This document shows, one piece after another, positions 1-11,819 of a DNA stretch of 64,000 bases (within the stretch, counting starts at the first letter, position 1; each line of letters begins with the position of its first letter). This DNA comes from Desmodesmus armatus. Its lineage: Eukaryota; Chlorophyta; Chlorophyceae; Sphaeropleales; Scenedesmaceae. The stretch spans positions 124,001 through 188,000 of the forward strand of contig VIIQ02000582.1 in the NCBI GenBank assembly GCA_007449985.2, given 5' to 3'. Both the position numbers and the translations under genes were made by a program. The notes beneath the pieces were generated by a model. It was not told where the DNA came from. It saw only the letters and a list, made by a program, of their open reading frames with translations, and did not search any database.

Positions 1-2662
1 TGTCTGGATGGCTTTGTCGAGTGGTTCGCTGCCCAGCTCCGGACTGCATGCAGCCACCTAGCAAGCAGCAAGCCCCACAAAAGCCCCTGGCGAGCATACA
101 AGAAAGCTGGTTGAAGGACGAGAGGGCTGAAGGAGCACGCTGGGAAGGTGGAAGGTGGCAACAACAAGCAGGAGCAGAGGCAAGAACCTGACCTTTTGAG
201 CAGTGCCTGCGGCTTTCGCACTCCTTCCTGCAAACAAGGCACCTTGGGCTGGTTGGGAGACCCTGCTCGATGTCGTTTCACGGACCGCACACGGGCAAGT
301 TCAAGGTAATTACCTTATAAGACAGTATGATTTAGAGTCCACGGTATGCAACGACGGATGCCAACTGTGCTGGGAACTTGTTGGGTTGAGGTCCAAGTGC
401 GAGACATATGTACCGCTACTGGGATGCTACAGCCTTGCGTGGTTTAGTATTTGGGCACAAGCCTAGTTCCACTCGCGATTTGTCCTCATGGTGCGGTGTC
501 CTTCACAAGTTTGAGCGACTGGCATTGTCACTGGCACTAGACAGTGGGTGCCAGTTCTGTCAAGCTGTCAGCACATGTCATTTTGTGCATGCTGGAGCCC
601 TCCAGTCAGCATACGGCACAAAACAATCAGCATACGGCACATTAACCAAGACAGTCCAGTATGATCGTTTGTCCAGCGGCAGCATGGTTGCAGTGCAGGC
701 ACAAACAGCCGCCGGAGCAGCAACAGCAACAAAACTTGCTCTTTGAACCTCACCTTAGGTGCTTCAGGCAGGCAGCACCCTTGTATAATTCCACAGAGAC
801 TGCGGGAGTGTCAGGCGTGCTTGTGTAAAGAAAGGGAAAACTTACTCACTTTGACAGTCACTGTCAAAGTGAGTAAGTTTTCCCTGCAGCACTAAGTTTT
901 TCCTGCAGCACTGAGTGCTGCAGGGCTGAATCCCTTCCCAGGTCATGGCCCAGCTGTGTGCGATGTGAGGGGTGGCAAGCATGCTGTCGGGTAATGTGTG
1001 AAATGCAGTATAAAATGCAAGAAACACATTAGAACAGTTGCAGCAGGGCAAGAGCAGCTGTGGAGAGTCATGAACATCAGCACATTCCAGGCCAGCTTCA
1101 AGCAAAGATTTCATGTTACAGCAGCAGTAGCAGCCTTGAAACATGTGAGCAGCCTGCACAGCTTAAATCCTGTTCCTTTGCAGGGAAGATGTGCAATGCG
1201 CACATGGGTGGGCTGCTGCAGACTACCGTAGTACCGTGGCACGGTGCAGCTGCAGATGGGTTGGGTTATGGCTTGGCACCATTCAAGGCAGCGACAAGAG
1301 CAATAGCAGCAGGAGAAGATGATTGAGGAGCAGAAGCAAAAAGGACTAAACAGCAACATTGGTCAGCAGCAGGAGCGGGGGGGGGGGGGGTGCTGCTGCT
1401 GCAGGTAGTCAGTCAACCTGGCTCCATGGGCATGCCGGACGTTGTTGAAGCAAAAGTGGCAGCAGTGACAGCTTGTGGCAGCTGGTGGCACCAGCAGCAG
1501 GGGCAGCGCTAGCCTGCTGCACAGGCTGCTCACTCAATGGGCCGTTGGTTCCAAACGTCGGGTAGGACAGTTACGGAGGTTTGTCTGACACTGTCACCTG
1601 CGCTATATGGCAGCATGGTGTGGTTTGGGTTCTCCCTTGTGGACGGACCCGGCCGGACACCGGCCAGCTGTGGCGGACGGACGGCAGCTGGACACTCCGC
1701 AAAGCGTAGCAACCGCGTTGGTAACACACTATGCTGGCACACTGATATAGTGCGTGCTCCAGCCTGACGTATGTCTCCACCTCGGCATCCTGCAATTCGA
1801 TCGATGAGAGATCGTTTTCCTGTAGAGTTCTATGTTCCTTACCGATGTGCACCCTACAGACATGTAATGTTTTTGGATACTAAATATCACTTATTTCAGT
1901 TGCATCGCAGGCTCACAGTAGGATCACGTTGGCGTTGCTGGGAGTTTGGCGCCAGTGTGCTCTCAGCAATCAACCTCTTACCCAACAACTTTGCTTCAGC
2001 CATGCAAACGACCTTCACAACACAAAGTGCAACTTTTAAGCCCATCACAGTTCATGTGCTTAGGTAATCAACATGTGTATGTGTGTGCCACACCAACAAC
2101 GCCCCACCTCAAAAGCAACGTACCAATTGGCCAAACAGCCTTGCTTCATGTAGCCAGCCCAGCCATGCAACCAACCATCACAACCAACCATCACAACTCA
2201 ACACGCAGCTAGCACCCCAACCCAGTAGTGCAGACAAACTTTACAACTCAACGGGCAGCTGGCACTCCCTCACACTCCATGTGCGTAGGTGTCCAACGCT
2301 TGTATGCATACACGGACGGTACCTCACCAAAAAGTAACAACTACCTCGGTTGCAGTAAAAAAGCACCCAGCAATCAACCTTGATTTCAACAGTCGGCCAT
2401 CATGTAATCCACCGTCACAACACCACATCCCAATAGCACCCTACCACAGTTATGCACATAGGTACATGGATGTGCAGATGCGTACGTACCTCACAATCTG
2501 TACAGCAACACTCAATCTGACAATCAACCTCACAAACAACTTGAACCTCAAGGTTGAACCTCAACCGTGATCCACGTATCCATACATCAGCCCAAAACAA
2601 TACCACCCCATCACAACAAGTTGCTACCAGCCCCCAGATCACCAGCCACCAGCATGCCCATG
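1..2662. other. No convincing gene; intergenic sequence
   Basis: Only short overlapping open frames with low-complexity or cysteine-rich translations are present, and none shows a recognisable domain or a phase-consistent exon chain. The stretch holds two hairpins (834-884 and 902-924), a G run near 1379-1389, and A/C-rich sequence from about 2.0 to 2.6 kb that lies downstream of the Crypton-like gene on the minus strand and may be its 3' flank. Confidence 0.55.
834..884. repeat. Perfect 24-bp inverted repeat with a 3-nt loop
   Basis: Arms 834-857 and 861-884 are exact reverse complements around the loop TCA. A second hairpin follows at 902-924, with 10-bp arms around TGA. No gene is visible nearby. 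It could be a fold-back remnant, a small-RNA precursor or a replication artefact. Confidence 0.85.
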
Positions 2663-4928
2663 TCAACTCTTCTTACACTGGGCCCCCCTGCCCTTCTGCT
2701 GCCCCCGGTGCTGCCGCTCCCTGTGCACCTGTTGCAGCTGCTGCATGGCTGACGGCTGCCGTGGACTCGGCCCAGCTGCACCACTTCCCTGCTGTGCAGC
2801 ATCCAGGGTCCCCTGCCCTTGAGAGGTGGTACCAGCAGCAGCTGCAGCAGCACCAGCACCAGCAGCACCAGCAGCACCAGCAGCAGTCGCTGCTTCTGCT
2901 GCTGCCTGCTGCTGCTCCTCCTGCTGCTCCTCCTGCTGCAGCAGCTCCTCAGCCGACTTGCCCTTTTTGTACCCTTTGCTGCTGCTGCTGCCCACGATGA
3001 ACTGCCTATACTCACAAACTGACAGGCCCAGCCGCTCCCGCTGCCTGTCTAGCTCCCTTGCTGCTGTGATGCTGTCAACCTCCTCCACGCTGTGGGGGTG
3101 CCTAGAGGAGCTGCGTGCCTGCTGCTGCAGGGCATCCCTGCTCCTCTCGATTGCACGCAGCAGCTGAACGTACTCTGCCCAACGTCGGAAGCGTGGGCCC
3201 CGACTGCCACCCCTCCACTGCTGCTTGTCTGCCTTGCCAGCTCTCTCATGCTGCTGAGGAGTAAGACCCGTGTCGCCCAGCGGCTTGCAGTAGTACCACT
3301 CAGCCAGCTCAACCATGGTGCTGTGAGTGCTAAGTTCTGGGAACCCTACACGCTGCACATCAGCCCCTGCCTGCCCAGCTACGGCCGCTGCTGCAGCCGC
3401 TGCTTGTGCCTCTGCGCCAGCACCAGGCACTGCTTCACCAGCTGCTGCTGCTGTGCCGTGCACTGCATTCAGGCCACCCGCTGCTGCTGCAGCAGCCCCG
3501 AGGCTGCTGCCTTGCACTGCTGCAACCACAGCAGCAGACAGCCGCTGCTCCAGCCGGCCGTCTCGCAGGTCGAGCACTGCCATCAGCTGCGCTGCAGTAA
3601 TGCCACTGTTCTGCCCGGCTGGCAGGAGTGAGCTGTTGTTGGCCGCACCCAGCACTGCATTGAGGCCTGGCTGAGCAGCTATCCAGGGCTGCATGATGCT
3701 GCCCAGCGGGTCCACAGCCCCCAGCCTGCTGGCGTACTGACTGCTCATGGCCCCTACCTGCTGGGCTGCGGCAGCCTGTTGGATTTGCTGCTGGGCCTGT
3801 GTGAGCTGCTGCACTTGTTGCTGCGCTGCTTGCAGCTGTTGGCGCAGCTGCTCAACCTCAGTGCCACCGCCCGGACTGCCAGCACCAGCAGCCGCAGGGT
3901 GCTGCTGCTGTTGTGCTGGGACGGCAGCACCTTGCTGTTGACCTGCCAGCTGGCGCAGCAAGTCCAGCATCTGCTGCTGCTGCTGCATGAAGGGTACAAG
4001 TGGCAGCTGACTGCTGCTGCCCCCTCCCTGCTGCTGCTGCTGCTGCTGCTGGTGCTGTTCCCGCAAGTGCTCCAGGTGGCGACTTGTGAAGAACGCCGAC
4101 TGGTGTGCGCCCCCTGGTGTGAGGGTGTGCTCACTCCTGCTGTACAGCTGTTCTGCTGTGTGCACCTGTAGGCTCCTGTACCTCATACTGCCACTGTACC
4201 TCAGCGCTACCAGCACGACCACCTGTTGCACCAGCACCGGCAGCACCAGCTGCTGCTCCTGCCGCCGCAGCTGCTGAGGGAAGTGTGCCTGGAGCAGCAC
4301 GTGCTGCCAAAGAGGCGCCCGCAATGTCTGCTGCTGCTCCTGCTGCTGCCGCTGCGGCAGGGATGTCTACTGCAGCAGCAGCATCTGCTGGTGATGCAGG
4401 CGCGCATGCTGCTGCTGCCGCCGCCGCTGCTGCTGCACCTCGAGTCCTCTTGGCTGGTGGGCCTCCTGCTGCTGTCTGCTCCTCATCCTCTGTGTCGCTG
4501 TCCTGCTCGGATACAGAGGACTCAGTGCTGTCCTGTGCTGCCAGCACGTCTTGCTGCTGCCGCACCTGCTGCAGGATCTGCTGCGAAAGGTCTGCCTTGC
4601 CCGCTGCCATGCTGCTGAGCTTGGCCAGTTCAGCTGCTGCATCCACTGGCTCCGGCTGGAAAGCCCTGGTCTGCTGCTGCAGCACCTCAGCCTCCTGCAC
4701 TTGCTGCTGCATCGCTGACCAGTTCAGCTGCGGGGTCATGTTGAGGGGCGGCGCGTGCCCACTGAATGCTGCTGTGAAGGTACGCACAATGTGATCCTGC
4801 AGCTGCTGGGTTTGCTGTGCGATTAATTCCTTCATCGAGCAAGGCTGCTGTGACTGGAAGCCCCCAAGCTTCTGGAAGGACTGGAAGTCCAACTTGAGCT
4901 CCCTGCAAAAAGAGCAATGCACAACAAA

Positions 4929-4968
<40 letters not shown>

Positions 4969-7900
4969 CAATGAAGTTGACCGGCAGGTTGTAGAGTCGT
5001 TGCATGTAACCGATCATGCTGTCAGCGCCGTTGGCTGCACACAACCAACGAAGCTGTGCCAAGGTTCAGGAGCCCTGTCACAGTGGCTGTTGTGCATGTT
5101 TGGCCTCTCAACACAGATTTTTCTAAATGCACAGGCTGGACGCCCACGACGCAAACATGAGTATCTGTGTGAGCACCATGTAGCAAGCTGAGCTGCAACT
5201 GATGCACAGCCATCGTGACTGGCCCGCAGCCTTGCTGAGTCACAAGCAGGAAGGCAGCAAATAAATGCAGCCATGTGTCAGTTGATCCCATGCTGTCGGA
5301 CCCTGTCGGCACTCACTGGAAGGATTGCTGCTTCAGCAGCATGGCGTGCACAGGATTTTTGCTGGACTCGTCTGCCAACACCAGGGCATCCTGCACCACC
5401 ACAGTACCACCCATGCGCACCACTGTGGCAAAGTGTGTGGCTGCCTTGTTGGGCTTGCCAGCTGCTGCTGCCTGCTTATTCTCCTCCTCCAGGGCGGCCA
5501 GGCCGGGCATGACCAGCTGGATGAGCTGCTCTGGCACTGCAACATGGAAGCGCTCAGCCCAGTAGCCGATGAAGTCCTTCTGTGCTGCCCCAGGCCAGAA
5601 AGCAAGGGTAAGTAGGGCCTCTGCTGTGAAGCCGGGCACAATGTAGGCTGTGCCAAAGGCGTCGAGCAGCCAGTGACCAATGCGTTAAATCACCTGCAAG
5701 GAGGTGGACCACATGTGCAGAACAATCAGCCACCACCCATTTGGGTGTAGAGCAAGCATATGCCCATGCTTGCAGCAAACAGCATCGTAGTGTGAACATG
5801 AATGTATGCCAGCAGGGAAAAGGCGTAAGCTGGAGTGAACACCTCCTGTGTGGGTCAACAAAGCGCGCCACAGCTCAAATAGTGTACCGCCACAATTGTA
5901 GTTGCAACTGGTATGTGCTGCAACACAGCAAACACAGCCACAGCGGGGGTTGAAACATGCGCTACTGCACAGCTTTTGGCGGGACAGCATGTGACAAACT
6001 GGCCTCACCTCAAGGGGCACACCCATCTCGTAGAGGAGCTGAGCAGCGAAGATACGCAGCTCATGCGTCAGCTTCGTAGGGTCAACCCCCAGCTTGCCAA
6101 ACAGCTCCCTCATGTGGCTGGCGTGGGTCGTGTAGGACATCAAACCACCTACACATGCACACATGTAATCAACAGTCAGCAACACATCAACAATCATGTA
6201 CACTTACAAGGCCCAACACATCAACAATAATGTACACTTACAAGGCCAAGGCACAATACCATCACAGTAGCTGCAATGGCAAAATCAGTATGCAGTGACT
6301 TCGTGGATACCAACCACACCTCGAGGGCTGCAAAGGACGGTGTGCAAGCGGCGTAACACCCACCTTTGCGCCCTGGCCAGAGATAGAAGCGCTTGAACTG
6401 CTCAGTGCCGGGCCTGGGCAGGCTCTCAGCCATCACAGCGAGGCGCACGGACAGCCACCGGAACAGGGCACCAATGCCACACAGCGCTGCGAGCTTGCCA
6501 CGGAGCATCCCTTTGTAGCCGGGGCGCGTCTTGAGGGCCTTGCCGGTAGCTGGCGGCTGCAGGATGGTCAGTGCCACAGCAGTAGAGGGCCCTGCACAAG
6601 GTGTGGGTTCAGCAGGATCAGAGTTACTGGGTCAAGGGAAGGCGACGAGCTTCAGGAGTGGCCAGTACATGGTATAGGGCTGTAAGGTTGGCTGTCGGCG
6701 CAAACCGAAAAGACAACTCATGACCTAACAAAGCAACAACACAACTCTCCAAAATGTCTGTGGAAGGAAGGCGGTTGCTTCGTTGCCCTGCTTTCAACAG
6801 CTGTGCAACGTGATACCAGCACTGCAGTTCAGCAGCAGCACTCACCCACACAAGCCAGGTTGCGCGTGCCCAGGTCTTTGAGCTTGCGCCACGCAGGTCG
6901 TCACCTCGTGCCACCATCTGCACCTGCCCAGTGTACATGCTGAGCAGCTTGGCCTGCTGTGGGTCACTGGAGGCCAGCATGGCATGCGCACCCTGCACGT
7001 AGGGGTCACGTCCAAAGCTGGTGTGCACCACAGCTGCCCTGTACTCACACTGCTCGTCTGCTGCCTCGCCCATGGCCCTGTCACGCTTCTTTGAGCACCA
7101 CACGACGTACAGCGCGCTGTAAGGCTCTGTCGCAGCAAGCTGGAAGCTCGGCCGACCTGCCTTTCTGCGCATGGTGGTCAGGTGCAACTGAAGCGCTGAG
7201 TGCACCTTCATAGCAGCAGACCGACCCAACTGGCCCTTTGGAACCTGCAAGTGTGCAGTTGGGCAACCACCGCTTTGTCAACCACCAATGAAAACTGTCC
7301 TGTACTGCTCACCACAGGCAGGTTAGTGTGTGAAACATAAGATGCAATGCTGTCACCAAGCCGTGTGGAGGCAGGTGTTGTGCTGGGACCCACAAACTAC
7401 AGTGTGTGTAGTTTGCATAACATGACAGCTGACAGCTGTCGCAACTGCAGTGGCAGCGGCATTGGACAACCAGAAGCTCAGCTCTCACTCCTCACCTCCT
7501 TGCCGCCCTTGAGGGGGTCCCTCGGCCTGCCCTCCACCACATACCACGTGAAGAAGCGGGAGCACAGGTTGGCCACCTGCATGTCAGACATGCGGCCAAG
7601 ATCCAGTGCTGCTGCCTTGACCTGCTTCTTGTGCCTAGCCTGGTAGCCGTCTGCGGCATACCAACGCTGTAGCAGCAACGAGCACACAGCAGCAGCAGCA
7701 GCAGCACCAGCAGCAGCAGCAGTCAGTAGCAGTCAGCAGCAGCACACAGTTGGCACATGCACAAGTCCCTGGCAGTTGCTGTCATGTTGGATGTGCCTGG
7801 GGTCTTGCATGTCTGTAACGTCAGTCAGTGTAGCAAGCCTCAATTACCTCCAGCACGTTGATAATGGTGTCATAATCCTTGAGTGTTCGGGCTCCGAGTA

Positions 7901-8361
7901 CGCCCCTTGCCTCGTCTGCCAGTTGGCCAAGCTGATGGGACTCCAGGGGTCTGCAACACCACATACGAGGCTCAATTACTGATCATCAGTGATTGGCATA
8001 CAATCAGCAGTGTCTGCTTTCTGCTGCAATCCACAGCTCACCGGCACAGGCCACCGCCAACAGCAGCAGCAGCGTCCCAATCATCACTGGAGCAGTCATC
8101 ACCCTCATGCTCGCTGTCGTCCTCGCTGCCTTGCTCACTGAGATCCTCATCACTGTCTGATGCCTCCTCGTCTGCAGAATACTCCTCGGAACTGTCCTCT
8201 GCAGCTGCAGCTGCTGGTTGTTGACCCCAGGCAGGAACAGACCTCCTGCCGGGCTTGCTGCGTTGTTGCTGGTCCCGATCTGCATGAGGAGGTGCTGTGG
8301 TGTCTTCAGAGGTTTGAAATTTGATTGGAGGTCGGCGTTGGCGCTTGCCAGCTGCTGGCAT
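2663..8361 (-). pseudogene. Crypton-like tyrosine recombinase with GCR1_C-like domain, interrupted by one stop
   Basis: Nine exons keep reading phase throughout: 8361-8042, 7950-7848, 7666-7496, 7244-6846, 6556-6364, 6148-6009, 5693-5317, 4902-4200 and 4099-2663 (1,281 codons). The start is the first ATG of an acidic Ser/Asp/Glu-rich N-terminus. The recombinase core shows an Arg box (RGDDLR, exon 4), an H-x-x-R box (HELR, exon 6), then RIGHW and a candidate nucleophile Tyr in GTAYIVP (exon 7). A long Gln/Ala linker follows. A C-terminal block with spaced ELAEWYY, KQQWRGG and RFRRWAEY resembles GCR1_C, the domain that follows the recombinase in Cryptons. Codon 445 is TAA (5687-5685), between HELR and RIGHW; no alternative acceptor removes it in phase. 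The frame then stays open for more than 800 codons, so the lesion looks recent. The last intron (4199-4100) is the least certain. Family assignment comes from motif order only. Confidence 0.7.
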
Positions 8362-9593
8362 GTTCGATCGTTTGAATTAGGAATCCAGGTCAGCCAGGCA
8401 TGCACTGTAACGCGCCCAAAGCCAGCAAATAGTTTGCATGGATGCTTAAGATAGACGTTGTCTTACTGAATAGCCACGGGGGAACAGCTGGGCCCAAACC
8501 CGAGTCAGCCGCTGTCACCTCCCCAGTACAGCGGCGCTGCTGCAATTAACGGGCGCACTCTGTTCCTATACGTATAAGAGACCTCTCACGCGCGTTTCCA
8601 GGCGCTGCAGGCGCAGCGAACCCCTCCAGAACCCCTCCCTAAGGTGGACGGACAGGCTGCACTGTCCGTCCAGGGTCCGCCCACCAGCACTCCCTGTCCG
8701 CCCACAGTAGAGAACTAGTGGTTCTGCAGCAGATCCTTGCTGATGGCTGCTGCGCATCCCACATTTGGCAAGACAGGGTGTGGTGTTTGGCAGCCCTTGC
8801 GACTGCTTGGGCAGTTGTGTGAGAGCGTGTTGAATCCTGGTGCTACTGTTGTAGCACGCTCCGGCGGACAATGGCACTATCGTCAGGGTGTATACTGCAG
8901 TCAAGGACCGGCAAGGTTGGCTGATGGCGCATGCACCCCCTTTTGTTCAACCAGTCGTAGCCCCTTCACTGACACAGCACTGAAATGGCAATGTACAGCC
9001 GACTGAACAGTCCAGCCGCCCTAACAGAAGGGATACCGGGTGCCGGGTAGGTGGACGTCCACGGGCCAGGATTTGTACCTCCACTCTAGTATGCCTGCTG
9101 TGCTGGCGATGACATGGCAGCCTTTTGTTTCGCTAAAGGCACTAGCAGGGGCTGCTAGCCTGGCATCCCTGCCCCGTGCCCTTCCACCTCGTCTGTCTGG
9201 GCTCCACCATCCGCACCTCACTGCAGTACAGCTGTACTGGGTATGCCCCAGCATCGTCTTTGCAAGCAGCCTAGAGCCAATTTTATTGCCTTTGCTGGGG
9301 TATTGCTGCTCTCTCAGGCCCTTGTACACGGCATACCTGCTTGGATGTGTTGCTCACTCTGTCACTCCCGGGGTTCGAAGCAAAACCGCAGCTTCGCCTT
9401 TTGGAGTCTTTGATGACATCAAGAAGCTATCTTGACCATACAGCACGCAAAACGCGCTCTGCCCGTCTTCAGCGCGCCCGGCAGAGCAGGAAGCACCTTC
9501 GGTTGCACAACCTGCAAATTGCAGTTCCAAGAAGCGCCTGCGGAGCCTCCTCCCTTTGTCAGCTCAGTGTCAGCGATATGTGACAGCACCATC
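8362..9593. other. Intergenic region between divergent genes
   Basis: No supported coding exon was found. This is the shared upstream region of the minus-strand recombinase gene (start 8361) and the plus-strand unknown gene (first ATG 9594). An open stretch just before 9594, after a possible acceptor near 9446, could be an additional 5' exon of the latter; it contains a CTTC (C-x2-C) motif. Confidence 0.5.
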
Positions 9594-11115
9594 ATGTTGT
9601 CCCAGCCAGTGCAACGCAGAAAGCTCAGCTTCGATAGCATCAACACCAACTTTCCAGGTGCCAAGGTCAAGCTGAGTTCGAGCAAGGCTGACAAGGGTGC
9701 AAAGTGGTACAAGGCACAACAGCGTGTGCAAAGGAGACACGAGACGTGAGCAAGCTGAGCACACCTTGTATGGCACCGGCCAACTGTTGCAGCAGCTGCT
9801 GCTGTCTGGCCAAGTGCTGCAGCATGCAAGAGCACACCTTGAGGACATTAACAAGCTGACCAACCCCTTCCCTTTGTAGGTATGGGCTGTTCAAAACTCT
9901 TGGAGAGGCTTGGGCAGCACTTCACAAGCTGCAGGCAGATGAGGAGGCCATGGACGCCTTTCGGAGATGGGTAAGCATCTGCTTGATCAAACTGGTGCCA
10001 CCAGTGCCAGTGGCAAGGGCTTGCACCCCAGCTCTGACAGTGTTTTTGTGCTGAGGCAGTCATCTTGGCTGCCAACAGCACCTGCTCTGCAGAACCAGTG
10101 GTGTTGCCCATCAGCACAACATTTTCCTGCAGCCTGCAGCACAGCCTCTGCTTTTGCAGGAAATTCCCAGTCCTCACACATGATGCCTTCCTGCTTGCTC
10201 TGTGCAGGTGATGGTCTGGCGCCTGATTCAGCACATGGAGGAGATGGACCAGGCTGCGAAGTCTGGTGTCACAGGTGGGTGCGGCGCTTGGGTGCTGCAT
10301 GCATGGAGCAGATGCAGCTGAGCTGCTTCCTGGCAGGGTGCCATCCTGTGTGCTGGCACCACACATGATGAACCAGCATGCAAGTGCACACTGCATACAT
10401 CCAGGACACATGGATACAACAGCTAAATGCTGACGAGACACCTGCAGGAACGCTTCGCAGCACCATGCGCTGCGACCAGGATGTGCTGGACGGTGCTGTA
10501 TAACAACTGGGCACGCGTAACTGAGTCTGCAGGACAGCGGCAAAGCATGTCTTTCAACCCTTTTGCGCCCATGCCTTTGCTTACAGCAGTGCGCTGTGTC
10601 CTGCATGCGTCAATTCTGGCGCCATCCTGCAGCCCTGTGCATGCCACATCTGATGCCATATGTGAACCCAGCTCACACCCTTGTTGATTGTTGCTGCATG
10701 GTGTTGCCACAACCTTGCAGATGCCGGCTCCAGCCCAAAGTCCCTGGTGGAGCGCATGTCTGGTGTGTGCATCAAATCCCAGGTTGAGCGCCTCAGAGAG
10801 ATGGTTGACGACATCAGGGCTGATGAGGCCCGGCACCTACAGCAGCAGCAGGCAAAGCAGGATGAGGAGCAGCGCACCCGCAACCTCAAGCAGTTCTGGG
10901 CGCAGATGGCACCCTCTGGTTCCTCACACGTGAACGATCAGGCTGTGCACGACGACGTGGAGAATCTGCTGGCAAAGACTCCCGGCCAGCCAAGCGACAG
11001 CACAGCCATGGAGGTCGACGGCGGCAACACCAGCCAGCAGCACAGCTTCTGCGGCAGCGCGCACCAGGACGACAGCGACTCAGACGGCCCTGGCGATGGG
11101 GGCGGCTTCGACTAG
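9594..11115 (+). CDS. Unknown protein with charged helices and an acidic tail
   Basis: I do not recognise this protein. Five exons splice in phase: 9594-9745, 9880-9970, 10208-10274, 10448-10492 and 10721-11115, giving 249 residues from the ATG at 9594. An upstream exon is possible because the frame is open before that ATG. The N-terminus is basic; the middle looks helical; the last exon has a Gln/Glu-rich coiled-coil-like stretch (about residues 145-185) and ends in an Asp/Gly/Ser-rich acidic tail, suggesting a nuclear protein. The donor after 10492 is weak (GTGCTG). The Replitron array starts 168 bp after the stop, probably in or beside the 3' UTR, so the insertion may affect transcript ends. 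Confidence 0.6.
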
Positions 11116-11348
11116 GCCTGCCATGCCTGTCGTGCTGCAGTTGAGTTTGTGCCTGTCCTTTGCTGCCATATGTATGCCAGCTGTGCTGACATAGGCATTC
11201 CTGTTGTGGTCTGCCGAAGGGCAAGCTCTTTTGTCTCTTCTGTCCTGTGGTCTTTCCTTTCTGTTGCCTTTTGGGCGTGGCGAAAAGGGTGAACAAAGGT
11301 GGGGGTGGGAAAAGTGCGGCGACGCAGAGCCGCGCCGCGGCGCGTGCT

Positions 11349-11377
11349 GCATCGGCGTGCCGCAGGCACGCCGATGC
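11349..11377. repeat. GC-rich hairpin in the element 5' non-coding region
   Basis: A perfect 13-bp stem (11349-11361 with 11365-11377) has a 3-nt loop and sits about 65 bp inside the 5' terminus. A second hairpin with a 10-bp stem (11456-11465 with 11479-11488) follows. Both recur in copies 2 and 3. Copy 4 has lost the first one through a clean deletion of about 55 bp. Such structures could be origin or end-recognition signals for a HUH nuclease, but that is inference. Confidence 0.7.
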
Positions 11378-11819
11378 CCCCCTCATCAATTCACCCCGAT
11401 GCGGTGTGCTGCTGCTGGGGGCTGGTCAAACTGTACCGCCTGCCCGTGCATGCTGTGGTGGCGCCGAGGCGAAGCCGAGGCGCCACCAACGGGTGCATAT
11501 GTATGTGAGAATCGCAGCATGCTGGGTTGGGCGGGATGATGCGCGGTGTGCGATGGAGGAAAAATCACTTTCGGTCTAAGGGCGGGAAAATGTCGTACAT
11601 GCAGAACGCAATTCAGTGATATATCCACAATACCAGCAAGGCCAGCGGCTTCGCTTGCTGAACATCGGACGTCGACAGTTACAGCAACCGCTCGGTCAAC
11701 GCTACATGCTCCGGCTGACTGTGTCGTGTCGGAACTGGTGTGGTATTTGTCTAGACTTCCCACATCGGCAAACACAACTTCGTTGTACAGTTGTTGCATA
11801 TATTACTGTCAGCATTCGC

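Noticed and set aside
4930..4970. CAG triplet tract as an expanded-repeat locus
   Set aside because: Similar tracts occur throughout the window in coding and non-coding DNA, so this one is not special; in this position it lies in an intron.
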